From: Patescibacteria group bacterium
Lineage (GTDB): Bacteria; Patescibacteriota; Minisyncoccia; UBA6257; JAAZHW01
Reading direction: 5' to 3'
Assembly: GCA_022711075.1 (NCBI GenBank)
Contig: JAKLFS010000007.1
Coordinates: 1 to 17,548, forward strand
Length of the DNA: 17,548 nucleotides
In this document: positions 1 to 7,222 of the stretch, piece after piece
How positions within the stretch are numbered: position 1 is the first letter of the stretch
Layout of the letters: the number at the start of each line of letters is the position of its first letter
The notes under the pieces: generated by a model
Database searches by the model: none
Told to the model about the DNA's origin: nothing
Seen by the model: only the letters and a program-made list of their open reading frames with translations
Program-made: the position numbers and the translations under genes

Positions 1-2015
1 AATAAATTAAGGATATCCGGATAAGCTTTTTCAAATTCATCAAGAAGTACCAGTGAATACGGTTTTTGACGCACGGCCTCGGTCAAGCTCCCGCCCACTT
101 CTCCTTCCGGCGTACCAATAAAACGAAAAATACTTTTTCTGTCCTGATATTCTGACATATCAAAACGAATCATATTTTCTTCCGAACCGAATTGCAAACG
201 GGCCAAAATTTTAGCCAGTTCCGTTTTACCTACGCCCGTTGGACCAACAAAAAGAAAATTGGCAATGGGCCCGCCTTTGCGTGAAAGCCCAGCCCGATAT
301 TCTCGAAGCGCCCGACTGACAGCCTTAACCGCCTCTTCCTGATCAATTAAACGCTGATGAATCCTCTCTTCCAAATTCAGCAAAGACTGAGTTTCTTCGG
401 CGCCCGCTTCTTTAAGCGGTATATCGATTTTAGCTTGACTGACACTAATAACGTCATCTTCGGTCAAATTCTTTTCTCCCCGGTTTTTAACGTTGGCCAC
501 GGTTTCTTTCAACAATTCCTCAGCGCTCGCCGGCAAAAGCTTATCGCGGAAATAACGATGGCTGATTTTAACCGCCTGCTTTATGGCCCGGAAAGTGATA
601 TTAACCTTAAATTGTTTTTCCAAAATCAGGGCCTCATAACTTAACAGTTGAATCGCGTCCTCCTCGGAAATTTCTTCAACCGGAATCATTTCAAAAGCGG
701 AAATAAAATCCGTTTTGGATTCAATGTCCCTTTTAAAATCTTGAGGCGCGCAGGCACCAATCACCTGAAAATCGCTGCGGTTCAAAACCGGAATTAAAGC
801 GTCGGCCACGCTCAAATAATGTTCGCCGGAGGTCCGAACTAAATTATGGATATCCGGTATATAAAGAATGACGTTGCCGGCCGCCAAGATTTCATCGACA
901 ACCTTATGGCTGCGGTTGATTACTTCGCTCGGTTCAGCGCCAGCTACCAAAGAACTGATGGAAAGCATCACCAACCTTTTATCAAAAAGCTCCGGCGGCA
1001 CATCATCTTTGCTAATCTGATAAGCAAGATGTTCAACTACCGTATCTTTGCCGCTGCCCGGCTCACCGACTAAAAGAGCGTTATTTTTGCTGGAACGGGA
1101 CAAGATGTCCCGCAACCGTTTCAACTCGTTGTCGTGGCCGACTAAAAATCCGATTTTCTCCTCTCTGGCCAAATCCGTCAAATCAGTGCTCACTGAATCC
1201 AAATAACCGGTCGGCCTCGCAGTCCAGGCCCTGTTCATAATGCGGTGCCGCCGGCTGGGAAACTTTTTAACGAACGAATTTAAAGTATTGGGGATGCCCT
1301 TCAAACCGATTAACTTATGACGAAATTCGCTAAAAACTATAGCCACCTTCAAGTCTTCCGGATTTAAATTGAAATAAGTCAAAAGTCGGCCAACTTCCGG
1401 ATCATTAATGAAAAACAGGGCCAAAAATAGATCCCGCGGTTTTAAATATTGACTGCGGCAATAGGAAAGGGCGTTAAGGGCTAAACTGCCGGCGATTTCC
1501 ATGAGCTCCTTCTTTGTTTTTTTGGCGCTTTCGCTTTTAACTAAAGCCTCGTGAACGTGATAGCGAAATTCATCCGGTTTCACATCCAGTTTTACCAAAA
1601 CATTCTGGAATTCCCTTAAAGCCAAAAATTCATCCAGTAATCTGAGATAAAAACTACCGCCGGCCAAAAGCGTTTTCTCAATAGCCACCTCCAAAAACCT
1701 CTTGAAAGAATCCTGGCTATAATCGGCCAAATTAATTTCTTTACCTCTTTCCAGTTGCTTCCGAAAGCCTTTATCAAATTTTTTCGCTGGTTCGTTAAAA
1801 TGCGCGAAACGATCAGCCAAAAAAATCACCAGGAAGAACCCCAAATAACGGATACTGGAATCTTGGGTCAGAATCAATAAAACAGCGGCTATCGCCAGGG
1901 CGATGTAAAAAACGAAAATTATTATTCTCGTTAGCAAACGCCCCACAAAACCCATCTCCAATCTGGGATCGTAAAAATAAATATTTTTGTTTCCGAAGAA
2001 ATTATTTTCAGCCAT
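1..2015 (-). CDS. Membrane-anchored ClpC/ClpB-like double-ring AAA+ protein, 3' end cut by window edge
   Basis: 671 codons are visible from the ATG at 2015; the C-terminus lies beyond the left edge. Order: a short cytosolic tail, two hydrophobic segments (about residues 28-49 and 56-68), a divergent Clp_N-like helical domain (about 100-220), AAA+ ring D1 (about 290-480) and the start of ring D2. D2 has a standard Walker A (GPTGVGKT, 591-598) and Walker B (LLDEFEK, D659/E660). D1 is degenerate: its Walker A reads GEPGSGKDT (317-325), with Asp in the Ser/Thr place; its Walker B reads YIPDIH, with Pro387-Asp388 where Asp-Glu is expected; the region of the usual KYRGEFE pore loop reads AEPSEV; and the usual ERRF arginine finger reads ISAF (near 438). 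The D2 pore loop is also shortened (GTPEGEVGGSLTE, no GYVG). The start lies 3 bp after the upstream membrane-protein gene, so the two are probably co-transcribed. Family assignment is firm; ClpP partnership cannot be judged because the usual tripeptide loop lies outside the window. Confidence 0.9.
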   Translation of the reverse strand, partial: MAENNFFGNKNIYFYDPRLEMGFVGRLLTRIIIFVFYIALAIAAVLLILTQDSSIRYLGFFLVIFLADRFAHFNEPAKKFDKGFRKQLERGKEINLADYSQDSFKRFLEVAIEKTLLAGGSFYLRLLDEFLALREFQNVLVKLDVKPDEFRYHVHEALVKSESAKKTKKELMEIAGSLALNALSYCRSQYLKPRDLFLALFFINDPEVGRLLTYFNLNPEDLKVAIVFSEFRHKLIGLKGIPNTLNSFVKKFPSRRHRIMNRAWTARPTGYLDSVSTDLTDLAREEKIGFLVGHDNELKRLRDILSRSSKNNALLVGEPGSGKDTVVEHLAYQISKDDVPPELFDKRLVMLSISSLVAGAEPSEVINRSHKVVDEILAAGNVILYIPDIHNLVRTSGEHYLSVADALIPVLNRSDFQVIGACAPQDFKRDIESKTDFISAFEMIPVEEISEEDAIQLLSYEALILEKQFKVNITFRAIKQAVKISHRYFRDKLLPASAEELLKETVANVKNRGEKNLTEDDVISVSQAKIDIPLKEAGAEETQSLLNLEERIHQRLIDQEEAVKAVSRALREYRAGLSRKGGPIANFLFVGPTGVGKTELAKILARLQFGSEENMIRFDMSEYQDRKSIFRFIGTPEGEVGGSLTEAVRQKPYSLVLLDEFEKAYPDILNL

Positions 2016-2018
2016 AAA

Positions 2019-2363
2019 TTAAGAAAAGCTTCTTAAAATCAAAGCGGCCGGAACCGAAGCCCAGGCCAAGTAAATACCGATGCCGATGACAAAAATAACG
2101 GCGTAGATGACGCTGCCCAAAGCGATGCGTCCGGTTCTGAAAATAAAGCCCAGAATATAGCCCACAACGGTCCGATCCTGATAGAGCGGTTTCAGCCAAT
2201 GACGAGCAGTGATTTTTACCGCCAAAGACCGGTCCAGCCCTCCCAAAATTCCGAAAACCTTATGCCACAAATAAAGGAAACCATCAACATACCAGTGTTT
2301 CAAAAACTGGATAAGACGCAAACCGGCTTGCTTTAACAGATAAAAGACGAAAAATCGCTCCAT
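2019..2363 (-). CDS. Small membrane protein upstream of the Clp-like AAA+ gene
   Basis: This 114-residue protein is not one I can place in a named family. The N-terminal half (about 1-65) is aromatic-rich and basic with amphipathic character. The C-terminal half holds one or two hydrophobic segments (about 66-80 and 84-110, the latter rich in Val, Ile, Ala and Gly). It is first in a two-gene unit with the membrane-anchored AAA+ gene, with only 3 bp between its TAA stop and the next ATG, so the products may act together at the membrane (inference from context). A TATAAT box ends 7 nt before the ATG at 2363 and no Shine-Dalgarno is present, so the mRNA may be leaderless. The coding call rests on the open frame, the membrane profile and the tight junction. 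Confidence 0.75.
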   Translation of the reverse strand: MERFFVFYLLKQAGLRLIQFLKHWYVDGFLYLWHKVFGILGGLDRSLAVKITARHWLKPLYQDRTVVGYILGFIFRTGRIALGSVIYAVIFVIGIGIYLAWASVPAALILRSFS

Positions 2364-2370
2364 TGCTATT

Positions 2371-2399
2371 ATTATATTATTTTTTAAACAATTTTACAA
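2371..2399 (-). promoter_or_regulatory. Sigma-70-like promoter for the membrane-protein/AAA+ unit
   Basis: On the minus strand, TTGTAA (2399-2394), a 17-nt spacer and a consensus TATAAT (2376-2371). Exactly 7 nt separate the -10 box from the ATG at 2363, which places transcription initiation at or next to the start codon. Its -35 hexamer shares five bases with the -35 of the oppositely directed pth promoter. Confidence 0.6.
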
Positions 2400-2421
2400 T
2401 TTCAGCGAACTGGAGTAGAAT
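2393..2421 (+). promoter_or_regulatory. Sigma-70-like promoter for pth
   Basis: TTTACA (2393-2398), a 17-nt spacer and TAGAAT (2416-2421), 14 nt before the pth ATG. The predicted leader is only about 8 nt. A purine-rich stretch, AAGGAAAG (2425-2432), precedes the start but would be only partly transcribed. The promoter overlaps the divergent one on the other strand. Confidence 0.5.
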
Positions 2422-2435
2422 CAAAAGGAAAGATT

Positions 2436-2963
2436 ATGAAATTAATCATCGGCCTGGGCAATCCTGGAACAAAATTCAAAAATACCCGCCACAATGCCGG
2501 TATTTGGATAATCGAAAACTGGTGCGAAAACCAGAAATTAACTGCTTTTTCCCAAAAAAAGAAACTGGAAGCGAAAATCCTGAAAAATCCCCAATTCATC
2601 ATCGCTCTTTCCCAAACATTTATGAACGAATCGGGCCGCATGGTCAAAAAAGTCATGAGGGAATTCCAGATTGCCCCCCAGAATCTTTTACTCGTTCACG
2701 ACGACTCTGATTTGATGGTAGGAACCTTTAAACTGCAGTACGATCGCGGTTCCGCTGGCCATAACGGCGTAGCTTCGGTGATTCAAGCTCTTAAAAGTCA
2801 AGAATTTTCCCGGCTTCGCATCGGTATCAGGCCGTTGATTTCCGACCACCGGCCCAAAGCAGAAAACTTCGTCTTAAAAAGATTCAATTCGGCGGAAATC
2901 GCCAAACTCAACTCCCTCATCCCAGAAATTGACAAAAACATCAAAGAGTGGCTCTTATCATGA
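2436..2963 (+). CDS. pth: Peptidyl-tRNA hydrolase
   Basis: Cleaves the ester bond between peptide and tRNA in peptidyl-tRNAs released from stalled ribosomes, recycling tRNA in the cytosol. The 175-residue protein is close to the short end of the bacterial family. Visible signatures: GLGNPG (6-11), the catalytic-His segment TRHNAG with His19, TFMNESG, the conserved HDDSDL with its catalytic Asp, and GSAGHNGVASV. The start at 2436 puts the family-standard MKLIIGLGNPG at the N-terminus. The stop is TGA, one reason to think UGA is not recoded in this genome. A 73-bp gap with a possible weak promoter separates it from cysS. Confidence 0.97.
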   Translation: MKLIIGLGNPGTKFKNTRHNAGIWIIENWCENQKLTAFSQKKKLEAKILKNPQFIIALSQTFMNESGRMVKKVMREFQIAPQNLLLVHDDSDLMVGTFKLQYDRGSAGHNGVASVIQALKSQEFSRLRIGIRPLISDHRPKAENFVLKRFNSAEIAKLNSLIPEIDKNIKEWLLS

Positions 2964-2993
2964 AAGGTGCATAAAATGTTGATTAACTGTTAA

Positions 2994-3022
2994 TTCCCTC
3001 AGGCTTATTTTTTTACTACAAT
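2994..3022 (+). promoter_or_regulatory. Possible weak promoter for cysS
   Basis: TACAAT (3017-3022) matches five of six -10 positions. The hexamer 17 nt upstream, TTCCCT, is poor. An AAGAGG (3029-3034) lies just before the ATG at 3037. Read-through from pth is an alternative. Confidence 0.3.
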
Positions 3023-3036
3023 AAACATAAGAGGTT

Positions 3037-4437
3037 ATGAAGAAAATAAAACTTTTTAACACCCTTACCCGCCAAAAAGAAATTTTCCAACCCATTAAAA
3101 AGGAAGGGGTTGGGATTTATTCTTGCGGCCCGACGGTTTATTGGAATCAGCATATCGGCCACATGTACGCCTATGTTCAATGGGATTCTCTGGTGAGAAC
3201 GCTGCGCTATTTTAAATACAAGGTAAAATGGGTAATGAACGTCACTGATGTCGGACACTTAACTTCCGACGAGGATAGCGGAGAAGACAAAATGGAGAAG
3301 GGCGCCAAAAGAGAAGGAATATCTGTTTGGGAAATAGCAGAAAAATACATTGAGCAATTTAAAGAAAGTTTGAGATTATTAAACGTTGAGGGACCGGATA
3401 TTCTCTGCCGCGCCACCGAACACATCCAGGAACAAATTGAATTGATAAAAAAAATAGAAAAAAACGGCTTTACCTATAAAACGCAAACTGGCTTGGTTTT
3501 TGATACATCAAAATTTCCTGGCTATTCCGATTTCGCCAATTTGAAACTGGACAAACAATTCAGCGGCAGTCGCGTGGAAATAGATCCGGAAAAAAGAAAT
3601 CCCTGGGATTTCTTGCTCTGGATTACCAACCAGCCAAACCACATTATGCAATGGAACAGTCCTTGGGGAAACGGCTTTCCCGGCTGGCACATTGAATGTA
3701 CCGCTATGTCCGTCAAATATCTCGGCAAAAAATTTGACATTCATACCGGCGGCAAAGAACATATTCCGGTGCATCATACCAATGAAATTGCTCAGGCTTT
3801 CGGCGCCTTTGGCCAGCAAACAGCCAATTTCTGGCTTCACAATGAATGGCTGGTATTCAATAACGAAAAAATGAGCAAAAGCTTGGGAAATAACGTACTA
3901 GTTTCAGACTTAGAAGCCAAAGGATTCAATCCTCTATCTTTGAGGTATTTGATTTTAACATCTCATTACCGACAAGGACTTAATTTCACCTGGAAAAGTT
4001 TGGAAGCCAGTCAAACCGCTTTAAATCGGCTTTACGAAGCCAGCCGAACGCTTCTTCAAGAAAAAGATCAATCCAAAGGAAAGAAATCGGAAATAAAAGA
4101 ATGGCAAACAAAATTTGAAGAAGCTATTGCCAATGACTTGGGAATGGCCCAAGCTCTGGCTATTGTCTGGGAAATGCTCAGGGGCCGTTTGAATAGTGAA
4201 CAAAAATATAAACTCCTGCTTGACTGGGATAGGGTTTTAGGATTAGAAATAGAAAAGGCGTCAAAAAACATTCCGCCCGTAGAAGTACCGGGAGACATTG
4301 AGGCTTTAGTTAAAGAAAGGGAATTGGCGCGGCAGCAAAAAAACTGGAAGGAAGCAGACAAAATCAGAGAAAAAATAGAAACAGCCGGATTTTTAATTGA
4401 GGACCTGAATTCTGGTCCGAAAATAGTCAAAAAATAA
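3037..4437 (+). CDS. cysS: Cysteinyl-tRNA synthetase
   Basis: Class I aminoacyl-tRNA synthetase that charges tRNA-Cys with cysteine using ATP. It has 466 residues, the usual length. Signatures: the first zinc-ligand Cys in YSCGPTVY (Cys30), the HIGH motif (HIGH, 39-42), WHIECTAMS with the second zinc Cys, the zinc/active-site block IPVHHTNEIAQ, and the KMSKS loop (278-282). The connective region carries MNVTDVGHLTSDED followed by GEDKMEKGAKREG in place of the NITDIDDK form of E. coli; I regard this as a normal variant in other lineages. The C-terminal part has the helical ARQQKNWKEADKIRE segment typical of the family. dnaB starts 2 bp after its stop, so the two are almost certainly co-transcribed. 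Confidence 0.97.
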   Translation: MKKIKLFNTLTRQKEIFQPIKKEGVGIYSCGPTVYWNQHIGHMYAYVQWDSLVRTLRYFKYKVKWVMNVTDVGHLTSDEDSGEDKMEKGAKREGISVWEIAEKYIEQFKESLRLLNVEGPDILCRATEHIQEQIELIKKIEKNGFTYKTQTGLVFDTSKFPGYSDFANLKLDKQFSGSRVEIDPEKRNPWDFLLWITNQPNHIMQWNSPWGNGFPGWHIECTAMSVKYLGKKFDIHTGGKEHIPVHHTNEIAQAFGAFGQQTANFWLHNEWLVFNNEKMSKSLGNNVLVSDLEAKGFNPLSLRYLILTSHYRQGLNFTWKSLEASQTALNRLYEASRTLLQEKDQSKGKKSEIKEWQTKFEEAIANDLGMAQALAIVWEMLRGRLNSEQKYKLLLDWDRVLGLEIEKASKNIPPVEVPGDIEALVKERELARQQKNWKEADKIREKIETAGFLIEDLNSGPKIVKK

Positions 4438-4439
4438 AT

Positions 4440-5849
4440 ATGGCCTCGGAACAAAACGTCAAAACAATAAAGGACAAACTCCCACCGCAAAATGTTGAAG
4501 CCGAACAATCGGTTCTCGGTTCCCTCTTAATTGATAAAGAGGCTATTACCAAAGTAGCGGACTTTTTAGTTTTTGATGACTTCTACCGACCGGCGCACCA
4601 AAAGATTTACGCCGCTATGATAGAATTGTACCAGCGCCACGAACCGATTGATATTTTGAATCTGACCAACCGTTTGAAAGAAAAAAATCTTCTCCAGGAC
4701 ATTGGCGGCACCACCTACCTCGCCTCTTTGGCTAATTTGGTGCCGACGGCCAGCCACGTGGTTTCTTACGCTAAAATCATCCAGCAAAAAAGAATCTTGC
4801 GCGACTTAATCAGCGCTTCTTATAATATTGCGGAATTAGGCTACCAGGAAGAACGAGAAATGGAAGAAGTTTTAGATGAGGTGGAGCAAAAAATATTCCA
4901 GGTTACCCAACGCTCAGTGGGAGAACAATTCAGACCAATCAAACCCGATTTGGTTGAGGCTTTTACCCGTATTGAAAAGCTGCATCGCGGGGAAAAACCC
5001 TTACGCGGCGTTTCCACCGGCTTCCCAGCTTTGGACTCCAAGCTTTCCGGCCTCCAGCGCTCTGATTTGATTATTTTGGCTGCCCGACCGTCTTTGGGTA
5101 AAACCACTTTAGCCTTAGACATCGCCCGAAATGCCGCCCTAAAAGAGAACGCTTCAGTGGGAATTTTCAGCTTGGAAATGTCCCGCGACCAATTAGTGGA
5201 CAGGCTGCTCAGCTCCGAATCGGGAGTGGATTTATGGCGCATCAGAACGGGCAAGCTCAACGACGAAACGGATTTTGATTTGCTGCATCAGGGTATTAAC
5301 CGTTTATCCGGCGCGCCGATTTACATTGAAGACAGCTCCAGTTCCAATATTATGCGCATCCGCACCATGGCCCGCCGGCTCCAAGCCGAACGCGGCTTAG
5401 ACCTGATAGTCGTTGACTATTTACAATTGATTATGCCGCGCGATAACCGCAACAACAACATTGTCCAGCAGATAACGGAAATCTCCAGAGGCCTGAAAGC
5501 GCTGGCCCGCGAATTAAACGTGCCGATTTTAGCGGTCTCTCAGCTCTCCCGCGCCATAGAACAACGCGACCATAAACTGCCGCGGCTTTCTGACTTGCGC
5601 GAATCCGGCTCCATTGAGCAAGACGCCGATATTGTTATGTTTATTTACCGCAAAGACCGAGATAAACCAGAAGACGAACTTTCCGAAGAAGAAAAAAATA
5701 CGGCGGAAATAATCATTGCCAAACACCGCAACGGCCCCTTGGGAACAATCAGATTAAAGTTTGTTCCGGAATTGGTTACTTTCCGGCCGATTGACGAAAC
5801 ATTCCAAAACGAAGGAGGAGGATTTGATACTAGTAGCGTTTTTGAATAA
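4440..5849 (+). CDS. dnaB: Replicative DNA helicase DnaB
   Basis: Hexameric 5'-3' helicase that unwinds DNA at the replication fork and recruits primase. The 469-residue protein has the N-terminal DnaB domain beginning at PPQNVEAEQSVLGSLL, a linker (about 150-190), and a RecA-like C-terminal domain with Walker A (ARPSLGKTT, Lys221) and Walker B (LIVVDYLQLI, Asp326). Other conserved blocks are SLEMSRDQLVDRLLS, RLSDLRESGSIEQDAD and AKHRNGPLGT. There is no intein. The C-terminal Glu-Gly-Gly-Gly segment is encoded by a purine stretch (5812-5821) that also looks like a strong Shine-Dalgarno just upstream of recR. It starts 2 bp after cysS and ends 1 bp before the recR ATG. Confidence 0.97.
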   Translation: MASEQNVKTIKDKLPPQNVEAEQSVLGSLLIDKEAITKVADFLVFDDFYRPAHQKIYAAMIELYQRHEPIDILNLTNRLKEKNLLQDIGGTTYLASLANLVPTASHVVSYAKIIQQKRILRDLISASYNIAELGYQEEREMEEVLDEVEQKIFQVTQRSVGEQFRPIKPDLVEAFTRIEKLHRGEKPLRGVSTGFPALDSKLSGLQRSDLIILAARPSLGKTTLALDIARNAALKENASVGIFSLEMSRDQLVDRLLSSESGVDLWRIRTGKLNDETDFDLLHQGINRLSGAPIYIEDSSSSNIMRIRTMARRLQAERGLDLIVVDYLQLIMPRDNRNNNIVQQITEISRGLKALARELNVPILAVSQLSRAIEQRDHKLPRLSDLRESGSIEQDADIVMFIYRKDRDKPEDELSEEEKNTAEIIIAKHRNGPLGTIRLKFVPELVTFRPIDETFQNEGGGFDTSSVFE

Positions 5850-5850
5850 T

Positions 5851-6453
5851 ATGTTCCCCGAACCCATTCAAAAATTCATCGAAATTTTTTCCAAACTGCC
5901 CTCTATCGGCCAGCGCCAAGCCACGCGCCTGGCTTTTTATCTGACACGGCGACCGGAACTGAACCAAAATTTAAATTCCAGTTTGACAGCCTTGGCTCAA
6001 GATTTAAAAATTTGCCAGCAATGCTTTTTGCCCTTTAAAAGAAACGGGGTGGATCTTTGCCCGATCTGCCACAACAAAGAACGGGAACAAAAAATCATCT
6101 GCTTAGTGGAAAAAGAAATTGACGCCTTCTCCATCGAAAAAACACGTGAATTCAAAGGCACTTACCATATTTTAGGAAATTTAATTGACCCGTCAGATCC
6201 CAAGAGCTACGAATCTCTGAAAATTGATTGGCTGGAGAAAAGGATAAAAAACTTCCCCGATAAAACAGCCGAGGAAATAATCATTGCCCTAAACCCCACT
6301 ACGGATGGCGACTTAACGGCAATGTATTTGGAACGCCGTCTAAAAAATTTGAGCAAAAAAATGACCCGCTTGGGCCGTGGCCTTCCCACCGGCGGCGAAT
6401 TGGAATTTGCCGACGAAGAAACCATCAAAGGATCTTTCGAAGGAAGGCATTAA
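5851..6453 (+). CDS. recR: Recombination mediator protein RecR
   Basis: Forms a DNA clamp and, with RecO (and RecF), loads RecA on gapped single-stranded DNA. With the ATG at 5851 it is 200 residues, the usual length. Order: helix-hairpin-helix region (KLPSIGQRQATRLAF), four-Cys zinc motif (Cys55, Cys58, Cys70, Cys73), and a Toprim domain with LVEKEIDAFSIEK and NPTTDGDLTAMYL, then GRGLPTGGELEFAD and a short C-terminal GRH. The ATG start gives the family-typical MFPEPIQKFI. An in-frame TTG at 5824, 2 nt after AAGGAGGAGG (5812-5821), would add nine residues and cannot be excluded. The gene is translationally tight to dnaB. Confidence 0.95.
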   Translation: MFPEPIQKFIEIFSKLPSIGQRQATRLAFYLTRRPELNQNLNSSLTALAQDLKICQQCFLPFKRNGVDLCPICHNKEREQKIICLVEKEIDAFSIEKTREFKGTYHILGNLIDPSDPKSYESLKIDWLEKRIKNFPDKTAEEIIIALNPTTDGDLTAMYLERRLKNLSKKMTRLGRGLPTGGELEFADEETIKGSFEGRH

Positions 6454-6502
6454 TCAGCCTTTTAAAAATACCGCCAATAACGATAGAAACAAGGAGGATG
6501 AA

Positions 6503-6844
6503 ATGGATGTTATCAAGACCGATGTAATTAAAAGAGGGGAAAAAATCATTATCGGACCGGATTCTTTCGGTCTACGGATTACCATAAGTATCCCTGTATA
6601 TCTGGAATTTCCGAAGAAAAGACTGACACAATGCTTGAAGCAACTCCGCCAAACTACTCTCCAGCTTAAAAACAAGCAAAACCGAGAAAGCTGGGAACGA
6701 ATTATCAAAACCGGCGAACTGCTACTGCAAGGAGAAAAACCGCAAGACATTTCCCTAGTCCTGAAACTGAAGCCATCGACAATCAAATGCTATCTCCTTC
6801 ACCTTGATTACCAGATGAACAAAAACAAAAATATGACCGGCTGA
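6503..6844 (+). CDS. Small hypothetical protein with an HTH-like C-terminal segment
   Basis: This 113-residue protein has no named family I can assign. The N-terminal half is beta-rich (KIIIGPDSFGLRITISIPVY), followed by a charged helical stretch (about 35-65). The C-terminal segment has the pattern GEKPQDISLVLKLKPSTIKC, resembling a helix-turn-helix of the kind appended to some helicases (an inference from pattern only). The start at 6503 follows a textbook AAGGAGG (6491-6497) at 5-nt spacing; an ATG at 6498 is out of frame. It is last in the cysS-dnaB-recR run, 49 bp after recR. Its final codons and the TGA stop lie inside the terminator hairpin. A role linked to replication or repair is suggested only by position. 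Confidence 0.75.
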   Translation: MDVIKTDVIKRGEKIIIGPDSFGLRITISIPVYLEFPKKRLTQCLKQLRQTTLQLKNKQNRESWERIIKTGELLLQGEKPQDISLVLKLKPSTIKCYLLHLDYQMNKNKNMTG

Positions 6845-6859
6845 CCGGTCATATTTTTT
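6827..6859. terminator. Bidirectional intrinsic terminator overlapping a stop codon
   Basis: A perfect 14-bp stem (6827-6840 with 6845-6858) has a 4-nt loop, CTGA, that contains the TGA stop of the plus-strand gene. A T-run at 6855-6859 serves plus-strand transcripts. The A-rich left flank (6821-6830) gives a U-rich tail for the convergent rplU transcript, whose stop is at 6869. One hairpin therefore probably ends both units. Confidence 0.85.
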
Positions 6860-6868
6860 AGAAGAATA

Positions 6869-7183
6869 TTATTTACTGATTTTACTAATTTCCACTTCAG
6901 TAAAGTACTGACGATGGCCTTTTTTCTTCCGGTAACGCGTTTTGGAATGATAGCGAAAAACAATCACTTTCCGATTGCGGCCGGTTTTTACGAGTTTTGC
7001 CTCTACGCTGGCGCCCTTAATCAAAGGCTTGCCCAAAGTAGTCTTTTTGCCGTCAAAAACTAAAAGCACTTTATCAAAAATAACAGGGCCGTCTTGCTCA
7101 ACGTCCAATTTCTCAACTTTTATTTTTTGGCCCTCGGAAATCAGATATTGCTTTCCTCCGGTCTCAATGACTGCTAAATTCAT
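6869..7183 (-). CDS. rplU: 50S ribosomal protein bL21
   Basis: Binds 23S rRNA in the large subunit. The 104-residue length is typical. It begins with the family signature AVIETGGKQYLISEGQ and ends with the RNA-binding basic stretch FRYHSKTRYRKKKGHRQ. It is a single-gene unit convergent with the HTH-like gene. The usual partner rpmA (bL27) does not follow; the terminator hairpin lies about 10 bp beyond the stop. No Shine-Dalgarno precedes the ATG at 7183; a possible -10 lies 9 nt upstream. Confidence 0.97.
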   Translation of the reverse strand: MNLAVIETGGKQYLISEGQKIKVEKLDVEQDGPVIFDKVLLVFDGKKTTLGKPLIKGASVEAKLVKTGRNRKVIVFRYHSKTRYRKKKGHRQYFTEVEISKISK

Positions 7184-7192
7184 AGTGTTTTT

Positions 7193-7221
7193 ATATTATC
7201 AAAAACTTTAAAATTTTGCAA
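7193..7221 (-). promoter_or_regulatory. Possible rplU promoter
   Basis: On the minus strand, TTGCAA (7221-7216), a 17-nt spacer and TAATAT (7198-7193), 9 nt before the ATG. Each hexamer matches consensus at four of six positions. The predicted leader is zero to three nucleotides. Confidence 0.4.
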
Positions 7222-7222
7222 A

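Noticed and set aside
5761..5850. Long upstream extension of recR overlapping dnaB
   Set aside because: It lies within dnaB coding sequence in another frame; only the TTG at 5824 is a plausible alternative start, and family alignment favours 5851.
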